A stretch of 64,000 nucleotides of DNA from NCBI GenBank assembly GCA_024195265.1, contig JAJLRJ010000007.1, forward strand, positions 28,952,225-29,016,224. The letters are read 5' to 3'. Under the pieces are notes generated by a model. It was given only the letters and a program-made list of their open reading frames with translations. It did no database searches and was not told the DNA's origin. Both the position numbers and the translations under genes were made by a program. Positions 1-11,621 of this stretch are shown piece after piece (the first letter of the stretch is position 1; each line of letters begins with the position of its first letter). This stretch comes from Dendrophyllia cribrosa (lineage: Eukaryota > Cnidaria > Anthozoa > Scleractinia > Dendrophylliidae).

Positions 1-167
1 TCACCAACATTCTACAAAAATGGCTGCCGCGCTCGGCATGTGCTTGGTTTTTAAAACCGTAGTTTCGTGTCAAAATATTCAAAATGGAAAGAGAAAGCTT
101 TAAGGAATACCCAAAGCCGCTATAGTGGAGAAAAAGGAGACCTTTTAGCAACTAATCTTGCTTCAAG

Positions 168-277
168 GAAATTCATACGCTTTTATCAGTGTGGGGCGAT
201 CAAAACCGAAGAAGCAGAGTTTTAAAGAATTTTCAAACAGACGAGGGACTTTACCGTAAAAGAAATTACAAATTTTG
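168..277 (+). CDS. Probable internal exon of unidentified left-edge gene
   Basis: The frame is open from 156 after an in-frame TAA at 153-155. A possible acceptor AG lies at 166-167 and a good donor (TTTTG/GTGAGA) follows 277. The two leftover bases join the first base of the exon at 2220 to keep the frame open. The encoded stretch contains EIHTLLSVWGDQ, which resembles the start of Myb/SANT-like domains (LLxxWGD), but the rest does not clearly fit. The acceptor is weak, so this could instead be part of a 5' untranslated exon. Confidence 0.3.
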
Positions 278-387
278 GTGAGAATTTATGTTGATATCAA
301 TTTGTGATTCACTTTTTCTTTGTGTTCTGGTTAGTTTTGGAGAAATATTTATAAAACATGTTAAAATTCAATCGTAATGACATCTGA

Positions 388-673
388 TAGAGCAGTTTTC
401 AATTGAGTGTCGTAAAACCAAAACCAAAGTAATTACTCTGACCAATCACAGCAGTCGTAAACAATCCAATGAACCAATCAGAGCTCGAAGCAATTACATG
501 TCGGCGGCGCCAAGCGCGGGAAAACGCGTGCGAGCAAGTCACGATTGGTTTTGGTTTTACTTCTGATTGGTCGAGAAAGTGGCGCGAGATTTTTTAGCCA
601 ATCACAAAGCGTAGCAATGCAAAACCAAAGCAATTGTGTAATTACTTTCGACACTCAATTGAAAACTGCTCTA
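388..673. mobile_element. MITE with TA target duplication, AGAGCAG ends
   Basis: The ends AGAGCAGTTTTCAATTGAGT (from 390) and its complement (to 671) form about 25-bp terminal inverted repeats flanked by TA. It has no ORF. TA duplication points to a Tc1/mariner-type non-autonomous element. It sits in the intron between 277 and 2220. The inside has several ATTGG/CCAAT motifs. Confidence 0.7.
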
Positions 674-1405
674 TTATGTAAACAAAACAAGACTTAATTT
701 TATACCGGTAGTTCTAACTTCACACGCGTCGCCTAATACGCAAAGATGTCTGTGTATGTTTTGCAATTTTCATTTCCAAATCAGTTTCTAGGGCAATTTC
801 CGATACAACTGGTGTATTTTATTCGAAAATTAGTCATACTTTTAGTCTAGACCGAGTAAAAGTTTTTGTGCACGGTCGCGTAATTCTGTTATCGAGATTC
901 ACTAAAATTGAAAAAATAGCCCGGTCGTTTGCTGATTTCATTGCTTTTAAAAGTAGTCTTTTCAAATGTAACAGAAAGAAGTCACGGTTTGGGAAACAAA
1001 AGACGAGTGTGTATTTGATCGGGAATCAATAAATTAAATATTCAAAGCGAGTACAGAAAACGTGTTTTAGCGTGTTCTTTAGTGTGTCACGCAAAATTCG
1101 TTGAGGGGGGAGGGATGCGTGACCCATTTAAAATAAACTGTATAACTTTCTTATGCAAGCGCATGAGTACAGGCTACCAGTGTAGCCTCTTGTTCTCGAT
1201 TAAATTTCTTTCTTTGTTTTGCCTCTGGTCATTATGTGGCAATGATCCAGCGAAAGGTATAAAGGCTACAGTGAAAGCATCCAGTTCCTTTGTTTCAAGG
1301 TTTTAGATGTGTGATTTATTATTTCCTTGGCATTGGCATGAGTACTGTTTACATAAAAGTACATAAAAGAACATAAAAGAAATCATTGCAATAAATATCA
1401 GGGCC

Positions 1406-1850
1406 CGCGCGAAAATTGTAATTGTTTACAGGAATAAATCAAAATTTCATCAACGTACAAATAGTGAAAAAAAAAATGTGTTAAATTTTGCGTTTAATTC
1501 GTGGAATGACATTATGCAACAAGCTGTATCCAATCACAGCAAAAATAGCACACAGGCCCCGGTTGTTCAAAAGGTGGGTAGCGCTGTCCACCGGATAAAT
1601 CACCATCCAGCGGATAACACAATGGATTTTGTCAATACTTATCCACTGGATGGTGATTTATCTGGTGGACAGCGCTACCCACCTTTTGAACAACCGGGGC
1701 TTGTGTGCTATCTTTGCTGTGATTGGATACAGCTTGTTGCATAATGTCATTCCACGAATTAAACGCAAAATTTAGCACATTTTTGTTTTCACTATTTGTA
1801 CGTTGATGAAATTTTGATTTATTCCTGTAAACAATTACAATTTTCGCGCG
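1406..1850. repeat. 445-bp near-perfect palindrome
   Basis: The arms 1406-1613 and about 1644-1850 are near-perfect reverse complements, from CGCGCGAAAATTGTAATTGT inward to a short spacer near 1628. The core, about 1555-1703, starts GGCCCCGGTTGTTCAAAAGG and resembles a coral MITE core, here framed by further palindromic sequence. Two short ORFs inside are only translations of the palindrome. It probably arose from nested foldback elements. Confidence 0.75.
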
Positions 1851-1860
1851 CAAATTGCTT

Positions 1861-1964
1861 GGAGGTGAATAGCACTTGTTAGTATATACTGAAACAATGG
1901 ATAGCATTGTTGGCGCGCTCTGATTGGCTACTGAAACTCGGAATAGCAAGTGCTATTCACCTCC
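1861..1964. mobile_element. Short hairpin MITE (GGAGGTGAATAGCACTTG ends)
   Basis: GGAGGTGAATAGCACTTG at 1861-1878 is the exact reverse complement of 1947-1964. The arm-like sequence of the preceding palindrome resumes after it at about 1970, which suggests insertion into a second copy of that palindrome's outer part. Confidence 0.6.
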
Positions 1965-2065
1965 CAGCAGTTTGCGCGCGAAAATTGTAATCGTTGACAG
2001 GAATAAATAAGTTAAAAAGCATCATTTTCGTTATATTATCTCACTGTTTCAGTATATACTAAAAC

Positions 2066-2153
2066 AACTATTCACCTCAGTGTAGGTGGGTAGTGGTGGA
2101 TATTTACCGATACGCGACTACCCACCTCCACTTCGGTGAATAGTTGTCAACTA
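2066..2153. mobile_element. Hairpin MITE (AACTATTCACC ends)
   Basis: AACTATTCACC near 2066 and GGTGAATAGTT near 2150 are inverted, as are the inner GGTGGGTAG and CTACCCACC segments. The unit is related to the neighbouring GGTGAATAG hairpin and ends just before the acceptor of the exon at 2220. Confidence 0.5.
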
Positions 2154-2219
2154 TCCCGAATTTCAGTAGCCAATCAAAGTGCGCCAATAACGCTATCCAC
2201 TGTTTTATTTTTGTTTTAG

Positions 2220-2391
2220 TTACGCGATAGACTGGGAACCAAGTCATGGTCGTGTACGAGTGATGCTGGGAAGGAGTGGCAAAATCGTGTGCACTTTGAA
2301 GGTTGACCCCATCTACTGCATTGGACGAGGAAATGTCCAACTTCTTCGAGTGGAAGGAGGCTCCGACCAGACGGGAATTGAAAGTTTACAG
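2220..2391 (+). CDS. Penultimate coding exon of unidentified left-edge gene
   Basis: A pyrimidine-rich acceptor (TTTTTGTTTTAG) ends at 2219 and the donor CAG/GTAAAT follows 2391. The frame encodes a compact segment that includes YAIDWEPSHGRVRV, GKIVCTLKVDPIYCIGRG and VQLLRVEGG. It splices in phase 0 to the exon at 3024. I do not recognise the family. The composition is protein-like and free of repeats although the flanking introns are full of transposon copies. If the upstream exon is wrong, an ATG at 2262 could start a protein of about 65 residues. Confidence 0.6.
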
Positions 2392-2633
2392 GTAAATCTG
2401 CCCAACTTTAATCGATGTGTCGCAAAAATAAGGTCTTATGGGAAAAGTGCTGGGTGCTATATTTCACCCCCAGTCTCGAGTGAGCAGTGCTGTGCATGGT
2501 GCTAAGTAAACTGTCGAGTCTCGACAAACCCGTACAGTAATCGTTCAAATGAAAAACGTTGCTGTGGTGGTTTGTTTAACTGTTCAAAGTGGTTCTGTGA
2601 GGATGAAATCCTGAAGTGTATTTTCCTGTGACA

Positions 2634-2946
2634 TTAGAGTGGTTTCACAAAACCCGTGAAATAAAATTAAGCAGTTATTGATAAATGGTCACAAGTAAAC
2701 AATAGGCCATTTCCGAGTTGCCTTTAGCCTCTCTATCAAAGCGAGGCTAGGTGCGAAACCTTTCATATGAAAATAAGTTTTCATTCACGTGCAAATAAGT
2801 TTTATTTGCATGTGAATGAAAACTCATTTTCATATGAAAGGTTTCGCACCTAGCCTCGCTTTGATAGAGAGGCTAAAGACAACTCGGAAATGGCCTATTG
2901 AATTAGTGTCTACTTTCTACTTCACGGGTTACGTGAAACCACTCTT
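2634..2946. mobile_element. MITE with TTAGAGTGGTTTC ends, hosting a nested MITE
   Basis: The ends TTAGAGTGGTTTCACAAAAC (from 2634) and the complementary GTGAAACCACTCTT (to 2946) are inverted. A second inverted-repeat element at 2700-2900 interrupts it. A relative with similar ends lies at 36822-36966 inside the hAT element. Confidence 0.6.
2700..2900. mobile_element. MITE, 201 bp, almost entirely inverted repeat
   Basis: CAATAGGCCATTTCCGAGTT at the left mirrors the end at 2900. Inner blocks such as GCGAGGCTAGGTGCGAAACC are also mirrored, so the element folds into one long hairpin. A diverged copy lies at 8296-8430 in a RECK intron. Confidence 0.75.
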
Positions 2947-3023
2947 CCAAACAGCATATGTTCTCTGGCAATGGCTTTGAGTAATGTTTAGCGTCAAAGT
3001 GATCATGTTTTGTCTATTTTCAG

Positions 3024-3092
3024 AGGGATGGATCGAGCAGAAATCTTACAGAGTGGATCAAAGATCTGCAAGAGCTGTTTAATACTCAGTGA
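3024..3092 (+). CDS. Terminal coding exon of unidentified left-edge gene
   Basis: The acceptor TCTATTTTCAG ends at 3023. The exon continues the frame of 2220-2391 and encodes RDGSSRNLTEWIKDLQELF, ending NTQ and TGA at 3090-3092. The end looks like an amphipathic helix. The gene runs tail to tail with RECK, with 1088 bases between the two stop codons. Confidence 0.6.
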   Translation, partial: RDGSSRNLTEWIKDLQELFNTQ

Positions 3093-4180
3093 CGTGTAAA
3101 TAGTCCGCAAGTGACGATAGCCCTCAGACTTGTACAAATTTGTTTTTTATTCTTTGTACCTTAGAAACCAATTTAGTATGTACAAACCTCTTTATATATC
3201 TCGGGTGGCAATATTAATATTTACAAGATTATTTTTTTCGTTAAACAGAGGCACATTTAATTTTAACGGTATTTTTAAAATAAATATTACGTATTTTATA
3301 TTTATTGAATGAATGTATGTGGTTGATGAATATCAAAACGGTAACAAAACCTTTTTTTTGGCTCCATGGTTTGTCACGCAATCGTCTTGTCTTAAGTGAC
3401 CTTTGTGTCTTCACCCTAACCCTCTTGGGCAGAGGTCAGAGAAACCTGCCCAGGCGGAGTCAAGACGGGGAGACACCGGTCACTTCATAGAAGCACTTTG
3501 CGTGGCAAGCGTTTGAACTGAATACAAGATAAACAAATTTCAGACCTATTTCTACAAAAGTTGAAACGCAACAAGAAACTTTTAAATCGAGTTAATAAGG
3601 TTCATTTTATGACGCTTAACTCATCATTTTCTTAACAATTCCTACAAATCTTTCATGAAAAAAAAAAGAATAATATATATTATCTTTTAACGTATTCTAC
3701 TGCTTATTTATGGAAACAAAACTGGGCACGAGCGGGATCGAATCCACGGCTTGCAGTTCTTTTATAATAAAATTATAAATTGACTTCTTCCGTTCGGCTT
3801 TACTTTCAGTGTAAGAAGAAATCAAAATGACTGCTGCGTTAATGCAAAACAACACGTCTTACCACGGCAACACTTCGAGTAATGCGCTTCTGTAAAAAAG
3901 AAGTAATTCAATAAAACGCGCTTTGCAGTACTACCCGAGTAGTACTTCTTACACTTTATAATATTTTTCTGTTCTATTCCAATAACCACCAACCAGACTG
4001 GTCATACCATGGGACAACCATCAATAAGCCTGCAACGGTACGGCGTGCTCCGCTAAAAGGCGGGTAGGAAGTCGCCTTCGTGTCTTTAGAAATTTAACCT
4101 CGAAAAATACAATAATTTAATCTCTATATATTTATAATTTCATTGCAGTGACATAAAAATACTCTGAGAGAAAGCTCTTG
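3093..4180. other. Convergent 3' regions of left-edge gene and RECK
   Basis: No coding potential is seen. An AATAAA hexamer on the plus strand at 3279-3284 could end the left-edge gene. The complement of 3301-3306 gives AATAAA on the minus strand and could serve RECK with a 3' untranslated region of about 0.88 kb. The two signals would lie only about 20 bases apart and point at each other. This is inference from hexamers only. Confidence 0.35.
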
Positions 4181-4432
4181 TTAACTTCTTCCTATTCTAA
4201 GCATAACAGGCAGCATTATGATAGGTAATAGTGCAACGATTAACGAATTGTTCACTCGACTCGCTTTACTGTTTTGAGAGTCGGAAACCTGTTTGATCGG
4301 TTTTTTTGAAAGCGAGGGCACGCGCGAGCGTGCGCCCTTGAGTGCTGATAGCACAATGTCGGAAGTGAACGCAGGTGTCGCCGTGTTGATAAAGGCTTCC
4401 AGTTTTTGAGCTTCACGATTACAAGCTTTAAC
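4181..4432 (-). CDS. RECK: RECK exon 34: C-terminus and GPI signal
   Basis: It starts VKACNREAQKLEAFIN (vertebrate IEACNKEAEKIESLIN), continues with a polar spacer and ends with SLIVALLPIIMLPVMLRIG, R, S and TAA at 4181-4183. A small-residue region (KASRVNNS) before the hydrophobic run could hold the GPI attachment site. Confidence 0.93.
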   Translation of the reverse strand, partial: VKACNREAQKLEAFINTATPAFTSDIVLSALKGARSRVPSLSKKPIKQVSDSQNSKASRVNNSLIVALLPIIMLPVMLRIGRS

Positions 4433-7400
4433 CTACAAGGATAAAAAAAATATCAGTTAAGGCGGATAGCGTTCCAAAGAAGACGACATGATGGGTACAG
4501 TCTCCCCACTCCGTGCTGATCTCCAATGTCTCCACTTAACAGGAACCCGTGTACAGCTAACTAAGCTATCGTTCAAGACAAGGCGTCCTTAGAACGCTTA
4601 AAAGAAATACACGGAATAAACAGAAAACTGTGAATAATACCTGAAGCTTTGTTGGCTTCCCTGTGACGGCCATCACCAATACAACTATGTCACCTTCGAG
4701 ACTGTGGTATCCGAAAAGATCGCACTCGGTCTGAGGGAAAAAATATGAACAGTTTATAAACCAAGCTGGTCTTACATGCGTTATATAGTGACCACTGAAA
4801 ACAGACAAGCCTCTATTGGGTGTTGTACTGTACTAGTTGATTTTGTACTTACAGTGGATATATGGCGACGCAGTAGTAGGAATACTTGTTCCAAGGTGAC
4901 AGCCTCGTATCTGCTGAAACCTTCTCTGTTTTTCTCTAGCTGTTTCAGACTGTATAGAATTCGAACTTGAGCGGCTGCAAGACAAGAAAGAACAAAACCC
5001 GACAGTGCTAAATCGCCCAGGCATGGAAATGTAAACAAGCTAGTTAAGCACGTTCCTGTGGTGTCCTTTGTTAAACCAAATTACACTTGGAACTCAAAGT
5101 AAAACATTTCTTACCACAGTGCGAGCAGCAAGCTCCGGGTGGAATGATTCCATTGCAGTGAGGCGGTTTCAGCTCTGGGCACTTCACATTCTTGCATCTT
5201 GGTTCGTCCCCTGAAAAACGAAAACCATTACAATCTCAATGGTTTTCTGCGTATATTTTGTGCAGTTTACTTGGAATCTCTCTGTTATTAACTGCCTGAG
5301 AGGTTTTTTATTCCCATAAACTTGTTTTCCATTAAAAGCTTAGAGAGGCCAGAAATTGGCGCTTGTCCGCCTCTCTGTTTGATAGCTGGATAACTACAAA
5401 AGGGTAATACTGCCAACCGAAAAGAGGTTTGTGAACAATTTAGATAAAAACGTCAAATGCAATAACATTTTTAACATTATAAGTTTTCATGCATGTCTTT
5501 TGGTAAAAGCAGGGATGCCACTAAGATGTGAGCGCTCGTTTCTGATTGGTTCTCGTAATAGCTCTCTTTTTTAGAAAAAAAAACATTTCTAAATTGAAAA
5601 TCGATGTGCAAACCTAGGGCCACGCTGTCAGTCAACTGTTGTCAAATCTTACCATCTCCAACTCCTACTGCCTTACAGCGACCTTCATAATCCACAATGA
5701 CTCGCGCTGAGTGTGCCGCGCATGTGCTGGAATAGGTCTCGCCATTCACTCCGCACACGACAGGGGACGGGGGCTTACATTCATCCTGGACAAATAAAAA
5801 TCACATGATACTCGTGAGGCGCATACGGGAGGTGTATTTCTCTCTCTTATTTAATGTAACACTACTTATCAGAAATCTAGCCTTCTATAAAAGAGGGAAG
5901 AGAATTTCATGGTGTTCTACAATCTATTCCATGCTATTACACAAAATATACTTGAATTGGGTTTAAAAACTACCAAACTACTGGAAATGTTTGTCGTTGC
6001 AATTCGACTACCTGTGTACTAATGCGATTTTTATTAGTTGGTTGAGTTAATATGTGAATCAGAGAAATAGAACACTGATTTAACTTCGACATCTGACAAA
6101 CAAGACCGGCGACACACCATTCAACAAGGTTAAATTACATTGCAACACTAACATTTCATTTCAGAAATAATTCTGTTTCGCGGTTTTCTAATATCACGCT
6201 ACACCAACCTTGCAGAAACCTCTGTACGCCAGACTCTTGCGGTTGAACTGTAACGAGCAGAGGTTTGGGTGCTGCCGATTGTCCGTGTCACAGACTGGGT
6301 CCAACTGAAGATCACTGCAGTACTTTCCTTCAGATACTGGTGACACAAACATACGGAAATTAACACACCACACATGCTAAGCCTTAACACACCACACATG
6401 CTAAGCCCATCTAACTTAACACACTTCAGTCCTCGACCTAATTGCACCATAAACTGCGTAGAAATATAACGCAAAGCACAACCAAATTGAAGAATGTCTG
6501 AAATTTTTCGTTGTTATAATCACATTGGCCAATTAGTGATCCTGACCCAAATTTCTACTTAATGAAATTATAATTAACTCTTTATTTACATTAGATTACT
6601 TACCACAGTAAAACTGATGGCATGGATCAGTGATGGAGAGGCAGGTCTTCCTTTCAACTATACACCTAGAAATTTAAAGTAACAAGTATCACAATTGCGT
6701 CCCTAGCCTGTGAATACAGCCGCCTCTCATCGCTCCCGGCCGCAAGAGGCGTTCACGCGAGAGAGCGTCTGCGATTTACTTTGAGAAATTCCATACTGAT
6801 GACGTAAATCACCCGTCGCTAATCTCGTATAATTATAATAATGTGCATGCGGTGAAACCAAATGAAATGAAAGGTGTTGACAGGCCCATCGCAAATCCAA
6901 CTAGCGCCTGGCGTGTTTGTTGTGACCTTTGTTCACTGGGTTTTTAGTGTACAGTCGAACCTCCCGTAGGCGGACACTATCGGGACCAGAAAAAGTGTCC
7001 GCTTAAGAGAGGTGTCCGCTTAAGGGAGGTTAAAAATGTAGTGTTTGTATGTGGCTGGGACCACGACTAATTGTCCGCTTATGGGAGGTGTCCGCCTACG
7101 GGAGGTGTCCGTTAGCGGAGGTTCGACTGTAGTTTGATTTTTACAGTTTAGCCCTGATCAGTATCACTGTGTCTTTTAAAGATCTACCCCTTTTGTATGA
7201 AACAAGGGGAGGTTCTTTATAGATCCGTCTGAGCAAAGATTGTGACTCATTTGTCCATGAGGATGTAGGCACACAGGGTTGTATTGTGTTACAAAGGATA
7301 ACATTTCCTTGCGCGCAGTGGTTTATTATTTCTGTTTCCATCTTTGCCGTGAAAATATTGGCGAAAGAAACTGCCATTTTCGACCCCGGCCATTGCGGTG

Positions 7401-10400
7401 CCATGAGTCTAAAGGTAGTCTTTCCGCTAAAAGCAGACTGATGATGATAATCACGGGATTCTTCTTCCCATGTATCGCCGATAAATGTTCATTTATCCAG
7501 ACGTGCACGAGTGGCTCCGTTTGAAATATCAGTGACTTGCCATATCCGGTCGGTAAATTGACAAAAGTAGAAAAACCTCTTCACCGCAGATAAAACTATA
7601 AAAGCCTGAAACTGACTTGCTTGTAATGTCAAAACATTAAACATAGGACAAATAGATTGAACGCAGAGTCGTACAGTTTCTAACGACAGACGAGATTAAT
7701 CCTCGCAACTGGCGATTGAGTTACAACACTGCATAATTTAAAGCATAATTATGTAAAATTATCAAGTTGGCCAATCAGCGCTCCTGTCTTGATGCGGGAC
7801 AGATTTTCGTCATCAGTATGGAATTTCTCAAAGTAAATCGCAGACGCTCTCTCGCGCGAACGCCTCTTGCGGCCGGGAGCGATGAGAGGCGGCTGTATTC
7901 GCAGGCTATTGCGTCCCCAGAGTAGATGTAAACACGCATAACTGAGGATTTCACTGCGGAAAGTTGAATGGTGGAGAGAGACATCCAAGACGGACAGTTT
8001 CTACTTACTTTTCATCAGAAGCACAAGGATTTGGTTGGCATGGATCAATGGATGCACAGTTCCCGAGCTTAAACTCAAAATTGGGGGGTCCAACACACCT
8101 GGCCAACAAAAAAAAAACAACAACAACATGATTCTGAATATAATAAACACTAGAACTATCTTGCTTTAGGACTATTTTCTTGCCTAAAATTAGTGCCAGA
8201 ATATTATGAGTTTTGATTGTCATCTCACAAAGAAAGGTTGACATGTGAATCGCCCATGCCAATTAAAAGGAGAAAAAAGCACAGCTAATAGAGAACAGCC
8301 TCTTTGAAAATGAGGCTGGCTGGTGCACAACCTTTGTTATAATAACATGTTTTAGTTCACATTCAAGTTAATGCCACTTTCATATGAATGATGATGATGT
8401 ATCAGAAGACAACTAGAAAATGGTCTATTGTGATGTGCAGAGTGCTTACTGTGCCACACAAGAGTTAGGATAGGTCTTAGCATCACTGCCGCACACTGGC
8501 AAGTACACATTCTCACAGGCACAGGGCAAACTTTCGATCAAATCAGTGTCCATGGACTCATTATCAGGAGTTTGGTTCCTTTTTGGCCGGCCTAGCATAG
8601 ACAGAAGAAAAGATGCATGTTAGTCAAAAGAAACAGAACAATCAATTTATAATCAATCAGGGCTAAAGAGTGAACTGACAATCAAGGTGTGAAGGAAGTG
8701 CCACAAATTATCAATTGCACTTTATTGTCATATGACAACTGTTGTATGTATAAGGACACTCACTTGCATTGTACTCTGGTGACAACACAGAAGCTGGACA
8801 GTGTCTCTTGGTGCACGTCACCTCTCCAGAGAAACATGTGCACAGATTACAGTCATCCATAAACAGTTCACCATCATCTGCAGGAAACCGTGCCAATAGT
8901 TACCGAGTTGCCAGACAAACAGGAAACAATGTGCTAATTTACAGTTGACAGGGAAGGCCCAGGCCATACTCCCATATAACAGGGGCGCTTGTTGGACATT
9001 TTAGAGAAGCACCCTAAAATGTCCTAGGATTTTGATGATGGGCGTGGCTCAAATGGACGTTTACCCTAAAAGGTACAATTCTAAAATAAGCGGCCTGGTG
9101 TTGTTCACCATGTCAGACTACTGATCAGTCCAGGGACAGCCATCAGGTCATCTCATAAGTTGGGATTTGTAAACAGTTCAAGATCTGACAAGATGATGAG
9201 TTTATGTTCTATTTTAAAATTGTATTTTAGTCGAATGCCTGAAAACTAGACAGATCGCTATTTAGTAGATTGGTTATGATAAAAAAAGAATAAAAAATTT
9301 AAGCCTTTGTGTTATTGTTTCAAATTGTAAATAAATTGAATATGTGGTTGACAGTTCTTTGACTGGCTGAGATGTCAGGAGTCACGCAGACTGCTGTTGT
9401 AATCACGCACTTACTTATGGTTTCTCTTTTTCCTTGAACATAACATGGCTCCCTTCGAATGCAGTCCAAGTTTTTACAGTTACTGAGCTTAGTTGTACCA
9501 TCACAGTGGCAAATTTTGAAGCAGCCAACTCTACCACTTGGAACCTGTGAACAACAATAAAACGGGCTCAACAGGAATGTCAATTATACTAAGTAATTAA
9601 ATTTCCTCACCATTGTGTCCTCTGCACACCTTGTTGTGCATGATCTCAACTATCTTAACCATTATTGGCAAACCTATAGCTATACAACAGATTTGGGTTT
9701 ATGAAGACCAAAGGGTGACAGGACAAACCAGACAGTTAAAACTTAAAGGTACCAGCTCTATTGTCCACTCCTTTTATGAACTGACCAGTTCTGACAAATG
9801 GTGAGCATCTTACCCTAGCAAACTCTCCTACTCGTACAAGGAAACTAGAAGCATCACCAAGTGGGCAGCCTGTGTGAGTAAAAAGAATAAAGTGAATTGT
9901 TATTGTATTTTAGACATCTATCTTACTTACATGAAGGGTATCAGTAGTTAAGACTAGTCTTGTTCTTTCTTTAATAATTTAACTAGCATCCCAGCTATAG
10001 AGAAAATGCAAGCTGCCATTTGTGGTCTGCTTTTGTTTTTAGTCATTTGCTTTGTCAAAGAATCAGTGACAGCCTTTCTATACAATCACTTTAATCTTAA
10101 TTTCTTTTTTGTTCTTTTTGCCTGTACAAACTTTATTTCTATTTTCTACAATGTTGGGCTCCAACATAGCATGCTCATCAATGTGGCAGAATTATTCAAA
10201 ATGAAAAATCATGTTGTTTAAAGAAACAGTCCTCTTCACATTGAAACAGGAAAGCTAAAACGACAGACAGCAAAAATGAAAAATGGCAAGAAATTCATAA
10301 TCACACAGTAGTTTCCGCCTTTCACTTTTGACAAAACACAATGTTTAATCTCTTAAATGGAAACTGTAGTGTGGCAGTCACATGAGACAGAGATAAGTGC

Positions 10401-11587
10401 AATCAGTTAATAACAAAACAAACTATGCATAGTTACATGTACCTGGCACACAAGTGTGTGATTGACACCTGTCAAGGATGGCTCGAAAGCAACTCCTGTT
10501 GATGTCGCACACTTGATGTTTGGCACATGGATTTGGATTACATGGGTGAGTCACTGCAAAACAACATTGTATAATACATTTAAAAAAAATCAAATTGCAT
10601 TGTCAAATGAAGTGTACATTGAAGTAACATCTGGTGTACAATTCAAGAGACCTAATATTTTTCTTACATGCCCTGAAATACATCAAATGGGTTGAGCATT
10701 AACTGTGTACTTTAGCAGGAAAATTGCTATAGTATCACCCAAGAGTTGACAAACTTTGATGAAGCAATGCAAATTATTTTATAATTTATCCATTGGATTT
10801 GATAAACTATTTAAAGCTAACTTTACCTTCATCTGTCACATCTGCATACTTGCTAGGTACTGAAAAAAAAAATCATAAAAAAACAATGTCAACTGCTCTT
10901 CGACTGCCTTCTTTTGTAATCTTCAAGGGCATGATGGGAAGGGGGGTTGGCTAGTACCCAGGAAAAAAGGGGTTGTTGCATGATACTACAAGAGGCAGAC
11001 CCCTTCTGCTTCCTGGAGAGGGTGGGGACACTTAACATAGCAAGTGAGAGAAATAAACTGTCAGTGTGTGGATATCATTATTAATAATAAGTACATGCAC
11101 AAGGACAATGAACTCAACAGTGTCTGTAAGTGGGACCCCATATTAACAGGTTGGTTGTAAGGCAAGATTCCACTGTACATACCCAAATATTCTTTGAGAG
11201 AAATGCATGGTGCTTGTTTGTCAGGTGGAGAGAGAGCATCACAAATGTTCTCTGGTGACAAAGATGCCATGTGAGAACTTGAATTGCGACACTTTTGTAG
11301 AATATCCACACAGTCTGGTCTAAAAAAAGAACAGGTTATTTGACAAAAATGAGTATTTATAAACTTGTAACATTAACTGGCAAATGGATAATTTAAAGAA
11401 GTACTAACAACAGTCAACAGAAATAATTTGCAGATGGGATAATGAATATTTAAATCTACATGTATTATTAATTAATTATTATGGTGTATTAGTTTTATTG
11501 TAGGAGGGACATTATGAAAACTACTGTGTGACCAGTAATTGATGTATTCCACCCTCGATAAATAAAGTTATATTATTATTATTATTA

Positions 11588-11621
<34 letters not shown>

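Larger units (their letters stand above)
6704..7908. mobile_element. Mutator-like element, about 115-bp inverted ends, 9-bp target duplication
   Basis: The left arm 6704-6815 begins TAGCCTGTGAATACAGCC and is mirrored nearly base for base by about 7797-7908, which ends GGCTGTATTCGCAGGCTA. The element is flanked by a perfect 9-bp repeat, TTGCGTCCC (695-703 and 909-917 of the 6,000 and 7,000 blocks). Long inverted ends plus a 9-bp duplication are typical of Mutator-like elements. It lies in RECK intron 27 and contains a TA-flanked MITE and a reverse-transcriptase relic, but no transposase that I can see. Confidence 0.75.

Noticed and set aside
1478..1949. Short ORFs on both strands with nearly the same protein
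   Set aside because: They are the two arms of the palindrome translated.
3720..3760. B-box-like GATTCGATCCC on the minus strand
   Set aside because: No matching A box or SINE body could be found at the right distance.
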